Source: Scedosporium boydii (lineage: Eukaryota; Ascomycota; Sordariomycetes; Microascales; Microascaceae). From it: DNA of 64,000 nucleotides. Of this stretch, positions 51,512 to 62,207 are shown in pieces (positions within the stretch are counted from its first letter, which is position 1; each line of letters opens with the position of its first letter). Under the pieces are notes generated by a model. That model saw only the letters and a list, made by a program, of their open reading frames with translations. It did not search any database and was not told the DNA's origin. Location of the stretch: contig NJFT01000007.1 in NCBI GenBank assembly GCA_002221725.1, forward strand, positions 1-64,000, read 5' to 3'. The position numbers were made by a program, and so were the translations under genes.

Positions 51512-52480
51512 ATGTCCGGCCCCAGGAAAGGCGATACAAGCAAGAGGGCCGCCGGCTTGGCCAAGAAGGCCGAGGTGGCTGCGCAAAAAGCAGCTGCCCA
51601 GGCAGCCCGAGAGGAGGCTCTCGAGGAGGAAAAGTGGAAGACTGGTGCCAAGGGCAGGGCGAAGAAGTAAGTGCGACCAGGGTTATGCATATCTTCCCTT
51701 TTTTTTTCGCCTTCTTTTTTCACCTCTCACCCTCTCCTTGTCGCTGTTGCCTTGACTTGTTTTACATTTCTGCAAGAGGAAAAATGTCTACGTAGACCGC
51801 AGTTCTGTGATCCACCCCATCCCAGCATGCCAGGGCTCATCTGCGGCAGGCCCACCATGCGCTGACAGAGTCACGCTCAACAACCGACTTTTTCTTAAAA
51901 TCCTCGATGTCATTCGTTTGGAAAACTGCAACTAACCCACCTGGCTTACGACAGAGACGCTGAGCTCGAGAAGAAGGCCGAGCAGGCCCGAAAAAAGGCT
52001 GAACGAGATGCACTCCTGGCCGCCGAGGAGCAGAGCCTGCCCAGCCGATCGACACCGAAAAAGTCCAAGTCGGCGGTGAAGAAGACTCGCGGCCCAGACC
52101 TTTCGCAGTTCGACGACTTGGGCACCGGCAAGGCGCTGCCCGCGCTCCATGCTTCTGGCATCGACAACGCCCTTGACGCCCTATCCATCACCACCGCTTC
52201 TCACGCAGATACGAAGGTCGAGCGCCACCCCGAGCGACGTTACCCCGCCGCCTACGCCAAGTACGAGGAGCGTCGGCTCGCTGAGATGGATTCGGATGGT
52301 ACGGGAGCGGGTCTGCGCCTCAACCAGAAGAAGGACCGGATACGCAAAGAGTTCGAGAAGAGCCCTGAGAATCCCTTCAACCAAGTTACTGCTCGCTACG
52401 ATGCTACAAAAGACGAACTTGCTAGAATCAAGGACCAAGAAAAGACAAAGATCGAGCAGAGGCTAGGAACTAAGCACTAG
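51512..52480 (+). CDS. CCDC124/Lso2-like coiled-coil protein
   Basis: Two exons, 51512..51666 and 51955..52480, giving 226 aa. The 288-nt intron begins GTAAGT, has an ACTAACC branch and ends GACAG. The N-terminal half is a charged Ala/Lys/Glu coiled coil (KRAAGLAKKAEVAAQKAA, then EEEKWKTGAKGRAKK, then ELEKKAEQARKKAERDAL). The conserved C-terminal block contains HPERRYPAAYAKYEERRL, LRLNQKKDRIRKEFEKSPEN and PFNQVTARYDATKDEL, characteristic of CCDC124 (formerly DUF1014). Family members bind idle or hibernating ribosomes and help restart translation. Length agrees with the family. The start sits in a favourable context (accATGTC). Confidence 0.88.
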
Positions 52481-53060
52481 AAGCTTTCTTCTCGTCTACA
52501 AGTCATGGAAAATATCCCGGCGCGGGTAGGGTTTTGGGCAAAGGATAAGGAGGGTTCGGTTCCCCTCGGGGAGCTTCCTCATGTTAGGTCATGAATTGAT
52601 GTCGTCATGGGCTTGGGTGAGATGGTAAGGTGACGGTAACACTGGTACATTTTTTTTCCGTATTTCCTTCTTTTTAAAACTCTCTCTTTTGTAATAGAGA
52701 ATGGTTTCTTCCGGTATGGAACGAACTTGGGAACATAGAATAAACACATTCTTTAGATTTCCACAAAATTTCAGCACTTTTCTCTTCCACCGCTCTTTCA
52801 AGCTTCCCCTCCTCCCATCACTTCTCTTCCGTCATGACCGAATTACCCCGCAGCTAGGTCAAAAATGTGGGACACGATGTATGACTGGCAGAATTTTCAC
52901 CGCTCTTGTTCACCGCCCGCTGTCGCATAAACCTCCTTTGATCACTGGCGTCTCGGATGATGGATCATCTTTCATATCAACATAACTCGATATACAAAGT
53001 ATTTTCAGGCGAATAGACCTAGGAATCATTCTTTCCGAGGCCTAATTTATCACCGCAACC
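52481..53060. other. Intergenic interval between the CCDC124-like and Fts-like genes
   Basis: About 580 bp, T-rich in places. An AATAAA-type signal lies near 52739, about 260 nt after the upstream stop codon. No gene seen. Confidence 0.5.
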
Positions 53061-54203
53061 ATGTCATCGACGCGAATGGGGAGTTTGCCTTCTTTACGGA
53101 GGCAGCACCTCTTGGCAGAATTGTTCGTCAAGCTCCTGAGACTGGCTAGTGATGTTAGAGCTAACTGAGAGCTGTAGCGCCGGACTCAAACAAACTTGCC
53201 CGGAGGGGATATTTGTTAGCTTGACTCCAGGAGACTCGTCATTATGGTCTGGGGTAATGTTCGTTCGGAAAGGTGAGCATCCTCTTTTTTTTTTTTTTTT
53301 TCCTTCGAAGATCGATGTTGGTATCTGAGCTAATTGAAAGCACAATTGCTCCTTAGGCCCGTACATCAATGCCGTGCTGCGATTCCACATCTCGTTCCCG
53401 GACATGTATCCACGCCTACCGCCTCTCGTCACCTTCTCGACAGATATCTTCCACCCCCTAATCACCCCTCTCTCGAACTACACATACACGACCGATATTC
53501 AGGACAACGGCACCGTCAGCGCATCCGATGCTGAGCGACTACCCCCCGGCGGATTCAGTCTCCGGCACGGGTTCGCGAATTGGTTTGGACGGAGGAATAG
53601 GACGGCATCCGGCTCAACGGGTAGGGCGCAGACACCCACGAAACCTCGTCCGGGAACGGCCAGTGTCGAAACGACCCCCGGAAATCAATCAACTCCCTCG
53701 GGAGATGTCCCTGCCTACGTGCAAACAGAAACAGAACATGTAGCGACGTATGACGTTTTGAGGTATATACTGAGCACCTTCGATGACGAGGCGGTGCTAG
53801 ATTCGGTGCCTCTAGAGGCGGCGGGGAATCCTGGTGCGTGGCATGCGTGGAGGACTCATAGGAAGGCACAGGGGAAGACATTCGATGATGAATCAAGCCG
53901 GTCGGAGAGAGCTGATGTGGGGACGCATAATATGTCTCCCAGCGTGAGGCAACCTGGCGATTGGAATTGGGACGGTGTGTGGGAAGATCGGGTGAAGAAG
54001 AACATCGCGGCTTGCCTTTCTGAAGCCGTGCTATACGGTGGGGCGAGCGGAGTTGATGACGTCGTATGTTTCTTCGTTCTTTTGCGCGTTTCGCAATTTC
54101 CAGATGCTGACAGATTACATAGATCGGATTCCTGCCAATGGAGGAGGGCGAGATCGAGGCGGTGAAGGGCAACCTGATGAGGACACTTGGCGTGGCCAAG
54201 TAA
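53061..54203 (+). CDS. AKTIP/Fts-like UBC-fold variant
   Basis: Four exons, 53061..53122, 53178..53272, 53357..54063 and 54123..54203, giving 314 aa. Introns are 55, 84 and 59 nt; the first begins GTTCGT and joins RQHLLAEFAGLKQTCPEGIF in frame. The UBC fold is visible in FVSLTPGDSSLWSGVMF, GPYINAVLRFHISFPDMYPR and LVTFSTDIFHPLITP. The HPLxxP element replaces the HPN plus catalytic Cys of active E2 enzymes, and no cysteine follows it, so this should be a non-catalytic E2 variant. AKTIP/Fts proteins pair with Hook and FHIP as a dynein adaptor on early endosomes. A variable Thr/Pro-rich insert (near GRAQTPTKPRPGT) sits before the C-terminal helical part. Confidence 0.8.
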
Positions 54204-54619
54204 CATCTCTTTTTGAGGGGACATTCAAAGTACTATTACGGGGTAGTCCGAGGAAGGCGCTGGTCCGCCGTTCTGGACTGAAGGAAAGCGGATTCTTCGA
54301 GGCCAGGCGACTTCGGGGTTCTTGGGTGGGAGGTAATGTCCTCGAACACAAGGTTGGCTGCCTTTGCCTTCCCCGATCCCATAGGATCTCTTGCCTCAAT
54401 CTTTATTTTCTTGATTGACGGGGTTGTTAGGCGCTTATAGCTCTTTCCGACATTTGGTGTCCAAGGATGATGATGGGGAAGTTGCAGTCCCCAATGCTTG
54501 ATTGATACCCCTTTGCGACTTCAACGGTTCACCTCTTTGGCTCTGTTTCTGCTTGTGTGTATGAGGATCATTTTGCATCTTGTTTTTGATTCTTCCTCTA
54601 TAGATTTGCTCCCATCAAT
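54204..54619. other. Intergenic interval after the Fts-like gene
   Basis: About 415 bp with no gene seen; T-rich toward the downstream ORF. Confidence 0.45.
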
Positions 54620-54871
54620 ATGTGTCAAGAGAAGTGCGGGCGAACCAATTATCCATCACTCATCATTTCTCTCATCATACTTGTATTATCCGTTGTGGGA
54701 CTCGTTGCCTACCTCATCTGCTGGGGTAATTCGTCCGATAACCAAGACAATAACGAAGAGGACGTCGAAGCGCAACGTCCATCCCGACGCAAGCGGTCGA
54801 GGGCCACCGGAAGTGAAGAGGGTCACCATCGATCGCTTTCCCTCGATACATTCCATCGCCCGTTGCCATGA
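54620..54871 (+). CDS. Small single-pass membrane ORF, 83 aa
   Basis: Unrecognised. ATG at 54620 and stop TGA at 54869-54871. One strong hydrophobic segment (SLIISLIILVLSVVGLVAYL) follows a short Cys-containing N-terminus, then an acidic stretch (DNNEEDVEA) and a basic stretch (RPSRRKRSR). The order looks like a genuine membrane anchor with a cytoplasmic tail. Its stop overlaps the ATG of the next ORF as ATGA, which is unusual for a fungal gene pair. It may instead be the first exon of the downstream gene; a candidate junction from CG|GTCGAG to AATAG would give RRKRSPGPVPSEEL, but it lacks a convincing branch point. Confidence 0.35.
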   Translation: MCQEKCGRTNYPSLIISLIILVLSVVGLVAYLICWGNSSDNQDNNEEDVEAQRPSRRKRSRATGSEEGHHRSLSLDTFHRPLP

Positions 54872-56549
54872 ATAGCTCGCCTGGTCCTGTGCCGTCGGAG
54901 GAGCTGCCTCGACCCCTGAGCATTGTCAAGACAGGAAGCATGAGGGAGTCCAGTGGCAATTCGTACGGCAGCGGGGGTGTGGATTCCACCATTGCGGACT
55001 CGCCGCCCCTGACCATGACGAAGCGGGTAGCTCGGCCGTATGCTTTTGCACCTGAGCCGGCATCCTCTCCACCGTTGCGTGTGCGAAGAGTTCGGCCCCG
55101 ACAGTCTTTCACAACGCGGTACGATATCGATAATGGAGACCATTATGGCTTATACTCTGGTCCGCCGCCGGAGAGGGTTTCGTATGCCGAGCCGTCTGCT
55201 AGAGCCCCATAGGATTCCGGACTTGGCGCAATCGGCCCCAGTAACCGTCTATCTCGGTCTTCTGGAGGGTACGATACTGATACGTTGACATCCCTGGATA
55301 CGGAGAAGTGTGCGCCGCATGTTCTTGTGCCAAGAGTTCATGTTACGCCCGAGGTTGATGTAGTCAGTGATAAGGAGACTTCAATCTGGGTTGCAGTTGA
55401 GGTTGCGGCTCAGCTGTGTAGATCTGATGGAGGACCGCCGCCAGTACCGCCCTGGAATGGTTGGAGAGGCCAGCTGGGCTTTATACAGCCAGTATTGAGT
55501 AAGTTGAGAAGAGCTTGAGTACGGAACCAAGAGAATATCTAACCCTATCGAAAAGGTCCCATCTCTTACGGTTGCTTGTATAACCTTGTTGTCGACGTGC
55601 TTCCGACCAACGGAACCACGGTTTTGAACATTATCCAGGATGAATCATTTCCCGTGTAAGTACGGTTCCATAAATTTTCTGTTTCATTCGTTTTCGTTCT
55701 CTCGCAGGCTAACACTTTCAAAGGGCATTAAACTTGAACACAGCTACTCTACTCATTATCCATGTTCGGCTGTCCCCGTCCCTACCACTTGGCAGGCCAC
55801 GCCCGAGAGCCTCAGCTCCCCCGCCACCAAGCTCGGATCTTCTTTTCAAGGATCTCGAGGCCCAACTCGGCACCTCCCCTCAAGAGTATCTCCGACTCCG
55901 TATCAGTTACTCTCATTCGGCTTTCGCACCTTCTTGTTCTCAGACAGACCTGGCCTTGAGCACCCGGCTCGAAACTATTGTCACTGCATGGATTCGGCGG
56001 ATAGATACCGCCTCGGTGTGGGCTAGAGCCGGGTCACTGAAGGATTACGGTGATTATGAAACGGGACCTTCTCTTGTAAAGGGTGCTGCGGGAGTAAGTC
56101 TGCTCGTGGGAATCATCATGAGGCACTGGGACTTGGACAAGGCGAGAAGGGCCGTTGAGATGGTAATACAGTCAAGGGACGAGCCGTCCCCGCCACTCCA
56201 AGACAGAGAGAAAGGGAAGGGACATGAGCGGGAGCGGGAGTGGACATGTTGGGATGGGCAGCATCCCGCGGTACATGCGGAAGCCAAGGGCGGGAGTGTC
56301 AGGACGAGCAAAAGGCCACTGAGCAGAACTGCCGAAGGTGGAGGCGGGGAAAATGTACGCATGGGAAACGCCATGCCCTTTAGCGTTCCTACCAGACAGG
56401 CAAGTTTACGAAAGAAATCAGGAACTGCTCATCAAGAGGATTCGGTGGCTGCTGCGGGGGATGGTACTACTGCCAAGGGCAAGGGTAACGGAGGGGTCGC
56501 TTCTCAAATCAAGAGAGATTTGGCGAGGTGGTCGTGGGCCTGGTGGTAG
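54868..56549 (+). CDS. Uncharacterised fungal protein with an in-frame TAG
   Basis: Three exons, 54868..55498, 55556..55655 and 55724..56549, totalling 519 codons including an internal TAG at 55210-55212. Introns of 57 and 68 nt start GTAAGT and end AAAAG and CAAAG; they join IQPVLSPISYGCLYNLVVDV and ESFPVALNLNTATLLIIHV. Without the TAG the frame is open on both sides (YAEPSARAP, stop, DSGLGAIGPSNRLS). The first 100 residues are Ser/Pro-rich. The middle (HVLVPRVHVTPEVDVVSDKE, SIWVAVEV) looks like beta-sandwich strands, and the C-terminus is charged and low in complexity. I do not recognise the family. The TAG could be a nonsense change, a sequence error, or part of an intron ending CCCATAG; no good donor in phase 0 was found for that intron. 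Confidence 0.55.
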
Positions 56550-57079
56550 GAGGGGAGGGAGACGAGAGAACGGGCAGCCTCTGTTGTTCTTCTGTTTCGC
56601 TTTGCGCTTTCGTTTTCTTTTCTGTTGTTTAGTGCCGTTTACTTATTTATTTTACTCTCTTTTTACTATGGTGGTTGGGTAGAGAATAGTTGGCATGAAC
56701 CAAACACCGAAACTAACAAAAGACCGCTTGCTAAATGTGCGTAATTTCATCCTTTGTCTCCCAAATACGAGTAGTTGAGGTATTATCTCCATTGTCCTTT
56801 GCTCTGCTACTGAGTCGAGATCGTGTTCGGATCGTTCTGGGCCAATCCCCCAGGTTTTATTTCTTTTTCTTCTTCTTCTTGTCTCCCCCATTCATTCTTT
56901 CATTCATTGAAGTTCTCCACCTCGACTTCCGCTACTTCGCAGCCTTCTGCATTATCTCTTGCTGTCTTTTCTTTCCTGCGTTCCTCGCTGGGGGAGCGCA
57001 AGACCCAATAGATCAGAAGCCCTCGCCGACCTAGGCCGAATCCAGCATTCGAAATTCTCTGGATGGCTATTCTTCTGCA
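56550..57079. other. Convergent interval before the P450 gene
   Basis: About 530 bp between converging 3' ends, with pyrimidine-rich stretches (for example near 56590-56660 and 56857-56885). No gene seen. Confidence 0.45.
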
Positions 57080-59663
57080 TTAGCTTCGGAGCCTAAAGCC
57101 ATGAGCGCCAAGGCTGGGGCAAAAAGTATCTGGGAAAAAGAAGCTCGAAGCAAGGATCCAATTGGTTGTATGATGGCCCTTCCTCACCCCGTGCACTGGA
57201 TGCGAGGAGCAGGAAGGAAGGACGAGCATTATGTGGGGGGCGGGCGGGGGAGTATTCGGGCGCGAAAGAAAGAGAGAAGAAAGAATATACACTACGCACC
57301 AGGTACCACCGTTTGTGAACTTGATGGTGGGTTCGACTGTGACGCCGTGTTCGTCACATCTTTTGTCGATCTTGAAGGCGAAGAGGATGGTGGCGATGGC
57401 TATCCAGCAGGTGTTGTCTGCGAGGAATTGCCCGACACATGATCTTTAGTTCCTCAAGGTTAGCGAGCCCTTGCTGTCATATAGTATCTATCGACTATAT
57501 CAGGGACTCCACAAACATGTTCTTTTCCTTTTTTTGTTTGTACACTGTATGTGCAGGGATGGGCGTGAAGGACTTACCTCCTGCCGAAGCCAAAATGCCC
57601 AACAGGGCGGGGCTCCCCAGGCGCTCCGTGAGAGGAGGAATCGTACCTATCTGGGTTAAAGGATTCTGGATCCTTGTAGATGCGTTCGTCTCTGCTCATG
57701 GCGTGGGCGTTGGCAAAGACAGTGGAACTAATGACGGGGTTGTTGTTATTATCCCGGCCTAATGTGTCGTTGAGAAGCTCACTTACCCTATAGTATATAT
57801 TAGTACCCGACAGGCGGTAAGCAAAGAATACGCGTTTTAGAGGGGCGACTTGCCTCCCGGTATGAACATTCCCTTGTAGACATCGTCTTTGATGGATTTA
57901 TGTGGGATCCCTATGAGAGCCGTGTTAGTGTGACGGCTTTGAAGTGTCGGGGCATTACCGACACTAACCTAACGGCGCGAGAGGTGCCCATCTAGGTTTC
58001 TGGTGATCAGTCATATGCATCCTTTGAACAGGGGTAGGTGAGATTCGATACCTAAAGACTTCCTGCAGGATAAGGTCGATGTAAGGCAGCAGGGGCCTAT
58101 CCGCGAAGTCTGGAAGTTGGTCGGTGCCCAGAACGGAATCGAGTTGCGCATGTGCCTTTTCTTGAACCTCCGGGTAAAGCACCATGCATAGCATGAATAC
58201 GACAAGTGTCGCCCAGGTCTAGGGGGCAAGTCAATGTTAGGTGCGGATCCGATTGCGGCTTCTCTGAAGTGCGTGAAACCCTAAAGGGCCACTATGATCA
58301 TGTGCAGATGGGCACATACCGTATCGGCGCCTGCAATGAAGATGGCGCCGCTAGCCCCCTTTATATCATCGAGAGTAAATGATATGTTCAGACCGTCCTT
58401 CTCATTGGACCTGGACTCTGCAAGGAGATCATGCGCAAAGGAGTCTCTTATGATGCCGTTATCCTTGAGAATTGGAAGTTAGAAGACGCGCGTAATGGCC
58501 TGTCTAATTGGTGAAGACCAAGACTGAGGGTGAAAGGGAATAGACATACCACTTCGGCCTGGACCGCCGCAAAGGGAACATCGTGCAACCTCCGTATCGC
58601 CCATCCCCACTCCCGGGCAAACTTCAGGGGCCAATCCCGGGCAAGCCAGTTAGGAAGATGCCGCGCTAAACAAGAGGGGAAAATGTGTTATTAAAGGGTA
58701 AAACATATCAAGGTAAACCCCAGGACTGCAGGATCCGCAACCACTTCATCGTACCAAACGGAAATATATCAACTATGCTACCGGCCGGAAGACCACCGTT
58801 TCCAGTCACATGAATAGCATCATTTGCAATCTTGAGATATTCGTCGTCATCGGAATCGATTTGTATCCCATAGCTGACCATGAGCACAACAGCAACGGAA
58901 AGCCTAACAATGTCAAATTCATTTAGCATTCGTATTCCACCTCCGCTAATGTGCCTGCAGACAAATTGCCCCCACCTCTTTAGCGCTGGTCTCCAGGTGC
59001 TTTCGTCGACTAGGATGGACGCGGCGGCACGCCTAGACTCTTGGGTCTGCAGCTTCTGCCACTGCCGGACCTTGGAGAGGCTGAGGTTCGTTTGCAAAAG
59101 TCTCCGGTGCAGGCGCCATTGGGGGCCGAAAGGGAGGAACGTCAATGTCGCGCCCCACCCCATGCTTGATTTTGAGCCGGGTTGTTAACATATCCCGTGC
59201 TCCGTATTGGATCAAAATCTGAACAGGGCGAAGGCCTCGAGAGGGGGGGAATAGGTGCATACACTTCGAATAAGGTGAATCGGGGCCGGTCAGAGTAATT
59301 TGCTGCTCTTCGGCTCAAGAGTTCTGCTGCCGCCTCCATGCTGTTCAACACCACAATGGGCTGCCCGAGAGATTCGAGGTATATGACATCTGAACCTGTG
59401 GACTTCACTGTTAGTCGTGGAAATGGGGTAGGGGTTCCTCCAAACCAACTATATTCTCGTCCCCATTTGGCGTACGCGAGAGCTGTATCAGACTTTGGTA
59501 TCGACCGAAGATGGCCAAGTATGAACTCTCCAGGAGGGCCGGGAGGAAGGGGAAGACCAAAATGGCGCTTTGAACGACCTCTCCGTGCAATAGCCAAAGT
59601 TGAGCATACAAGGAGGAAGCAGGCTGCTGCGATCTGGAGAGAGCTAACGCCGCCAATACACAT
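57080..59663 (-). CDS. Cytochrome P450, O-methylsterigmatocystin-oxidoreductase-like
   Basis: Minus strand. Inferred exons: 59450..59663, 59263..59395, 58976..59164, 58755..58903, 58550..58665, 58320..58463, 58052..58218, 57969..57991, 57854..57910, 57787 (one base), 57578..57727 and 57080..57443; 568 aa. The start MCIGGVSSLQIAAACFLLV is a membrane anchor, so it should sit on the ER. Visible landmarks in order: hinge LPLPPGPPGEF, helix-C WRLHR, helix-I AGADTT, ExxR as EVFR, FNPDRY, and the heme loop FGFGRRSCVG with the ligand Cys. The single-base exon yields FIPGGSTVFANAHAM, the family consensus. The intron at 57788..57853 has a GC donor. The C-terminus after TNGGTW is unusual and may hide one more intron, so the 3' end is uncertain. 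The substrate is unknown. Confidence 0.75.
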
Positions 59664-61494
59664 AATGATAGAAGAAGGATGTCTGGAACGACGACAAAGA
59701 TCGACCTCGAAGGATGGAAAGAGCAGCACTTAAGCACGAAGCGAAGTGAGTTGAGAGTAAAGTAAAACGCAGTTTCCCAGGCCCATTTCTTCGTCTTCGT
59801 CCATCTTGTATTTTTCCGCGAAAACATCTCTTGCTTGCTTGAAGACCAGGTATGACATATCGGCGGCTTCTAGGATCCTGGAACCCCCACTGTTATTCAT
59901 AACCCACATCGTTAGGGCCTATTGACCGGCCGCATTCTCTGTCCGGACCGCAGCCATATTAGTTCCGTTCATTGGCTGTTTCTGTCCGACGACTGAATAA
60001 CACCGCGGGGTTATCTCGAGAAGTGGAAGACACCAAACATCGACGCCAAGGCGGAAGTAGGCTCAGACCCGTAGTTGGGCAACACTGACGCGTCCCGACT
60101 ACCGAAACTTGAACCCATTCTAGAGCTCGGTCAAAAAAGATCAGCAGCGTATGCTATGGTCGAGTGATACGACGTATGGGGAATGCTCACGGAAAACGGG
60201 TTGACCCACGTCCAAGCCTTTCTTTTGCTTCGGAGACACAAAATGCGCATCGGCCCCTTGGGGCCTTTCCTATTGATCCTAGATGCCGATGGCTCCTCGG
60301 TTTGTCGAGCAGCCACTAGGACCTCGAGATTTAGGAGCAAGAATGCAGACTATCCTTGAAAGGTTTCCCCATTCGCAGACTATCCCTGCGTCTTGATCAT
60401 GCACCTCACGGCCCGCATCTGCATCCGGCTAGGCTCGAGGGAAGTACTCGGTCTGTTCCAAGAGTTGTAGACCGTGATGACCGGTTGTACTGGTCAAGAG
60501 CTCCGATGCCAAGGCCTTTTCAAGGCAATTCATATCGCCAATGGGAGGTGGCCCATTTGCAGTCACTTGTGGGTGGACACACTTGACCTCGCCGCGGAGT
60601 TGATTGGCATTCTATGCCTCAGGGCAGAGATGTCGAACAAAAGAGTGGGAAAAAGGATGGAGGAACTACCCGTAAAGATGGCTAGGCCAGGTGTGACGAT
60701 AATTTGGCTGGCTTGAAAAAAGAGGAGCATACACCGTTCGTCTGGGAAGGATGTCGACTAGTTATCGCAAGAAAGAACCGACGTGACCCACGGCACTTAA
60801 TTAGGTAAACGTAGCTCAGAGAGCCGAGAGCGGAACGCCCCCTCTCGCATGTTGCTCCCACGCCCTGTATATGAGGAGCTTGCTGCTGGAAGGGTCTTCT
60901 CCATTGGACTAAACAAATCATGCTGGGTGTTTGAGCCCAATCGATTAAACCCTCATTCCTGGACGGCATTCTGTCCGATGTCACCAATGCCACATCCTTT
61001 TGATCTGCACCGATGGGCAATCGCAATAGTTTCGCCGACCCGTAGGAGGCGACGAGCGTTGTGGTCTGCGAGTTGATTTGTCTCGCGATTTTGGAATGGT
61101 GGCACGCATATTTAGCTCCGCTGCTGCCACTTGTAATTATGTCCCGTATTGGAAAGGTCGGGGTGGCTAATCACAGCTTGTATCAGACCCTGCAACTTCC
61201 AGTGTTCATGCCTGATCATTGAAAAGTGCTGCAGGTGCCGTTCTGTGTCTCGTGAGATACGACGCCGTACATTGAGGAAAAGCACCTTCCGGTTTCTGCA
61301 TTTGCCACTGTTAACTAGTGGCTCCGGCCATATGTGACTCGGAATTAGAGCATGTTTTTCGTCCCCTCCTGGGGGTTTCCGGCGTCGTTCAATCTGCAGC
61401 TTTCAGGCTAGCTTGGCCACGTCTACCTGGCTTCGGCAAGTAAGGAGCCAAGGATGGGGCCATTAGAAACAGCCAGTTCATAGGACTGGGATCC
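59664..61494. other. Intergenic interval upstream of the P450 gene
   Basis: About 1.8 kb with short frames on both strands that resemble nothing I know. It must contain the P450 promoter. Confidence 0.45.
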
Positions 61495-62151
61495 CTAGTC
61501 TTCAAGGGTTGTCCATGCTGTCTTGTCGAGCGGGAGCAGTATGGAACGGTTGTGAATGCGTGCAGCTCTGTCGTCGACGACCATCTCAGTTTTCTGGATC
61601 CTTCCAAGTTAGAAGCCAAACCCGTCGTAATAGATATAAGGCGACGCTTTGAGGGACTATTCCTAATTTTCTGCTGATCGATGAGGAAAATGGGCATCAG
61701 AGCCATGGGTAAAGTTGGCCAGGGCTAATTTACCTTGGGGATGCTGAATGGAAAATGTCTTCTCAGCCATCTGCAATGCCACGGCCCAGCGCCCTTGACA
61801 ATGGCGAAATAGACCAAAACTGCAAGTCCCACTGAGGCGGGGATGCGTCCGTCTAGGTAGATATCGTGAGGAATCATATTGATTTGCCTGCTTGCTTGGC
61901 GTGGGGTGTCGTTCGGCATCCGGAAGAGCCACAGCGCCATTGCACGACCGCTCTCGACGTTCTTTATCATAATGACAAAGGCCGATGATCGGGGATTGGT
62001 CTGTTGGGTTTGCGTCGACGAAGATGGGAGGTAATCTCAGACTTACGAGTCGCTCGCACATGTTGAGATAGGCTTCTCTCTCCCCTTGGCAACGTGGACA
62101 GCAGCTTAGAAAGCCCACAGTCAACCTAGCATAGAAAGCCCTCCGCGCCAT
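61495..62151 (-). CDS. Possible gene or gene fragment next to the permease
   Basis: Two minus-strand segments, 62047..62151 and 61734..62000, join in phase 0 across a 46-nt intron that starts GTAAGT and ends CAACAG. They give 124 codons with a coherent middle (RSSAFVIMIKNVESGRAMAL, and HDIYLDGRIPASVGLAVLVY), then a donor GTAAAT. A downstream segment ending at the stop at 61495-61497 (PLDKTAWTTLED) could be the last exon, but I could not fix its acceptor. I do not recognise the family. The ATG at 62149-62151 lies only 56 bp from the divergent permease ATG, so the 5' part may be missing and this may be a remnant. Confidence 0.35.
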
Positions 62152-62207
62152 AGATTTCCCGCTTTTAGGAATCAAATTCGAAAACTTCAGGACGATTGTC
62201 TACCTCT

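Noticed and set aside
49850..54245. Shared 16-mer GTACTATTACGGGGTA at 49850 and 54230
   Set aside because: In 64 kb about 0.5 repeated 16-mers on the same strand are expected by chance, and the flanks do not align.
57101..57442. 113-aa plus-strand ORF
   Set aside because: It is antisense to the last P450 exon, whose minus-strand frame shows clear P450 residues.
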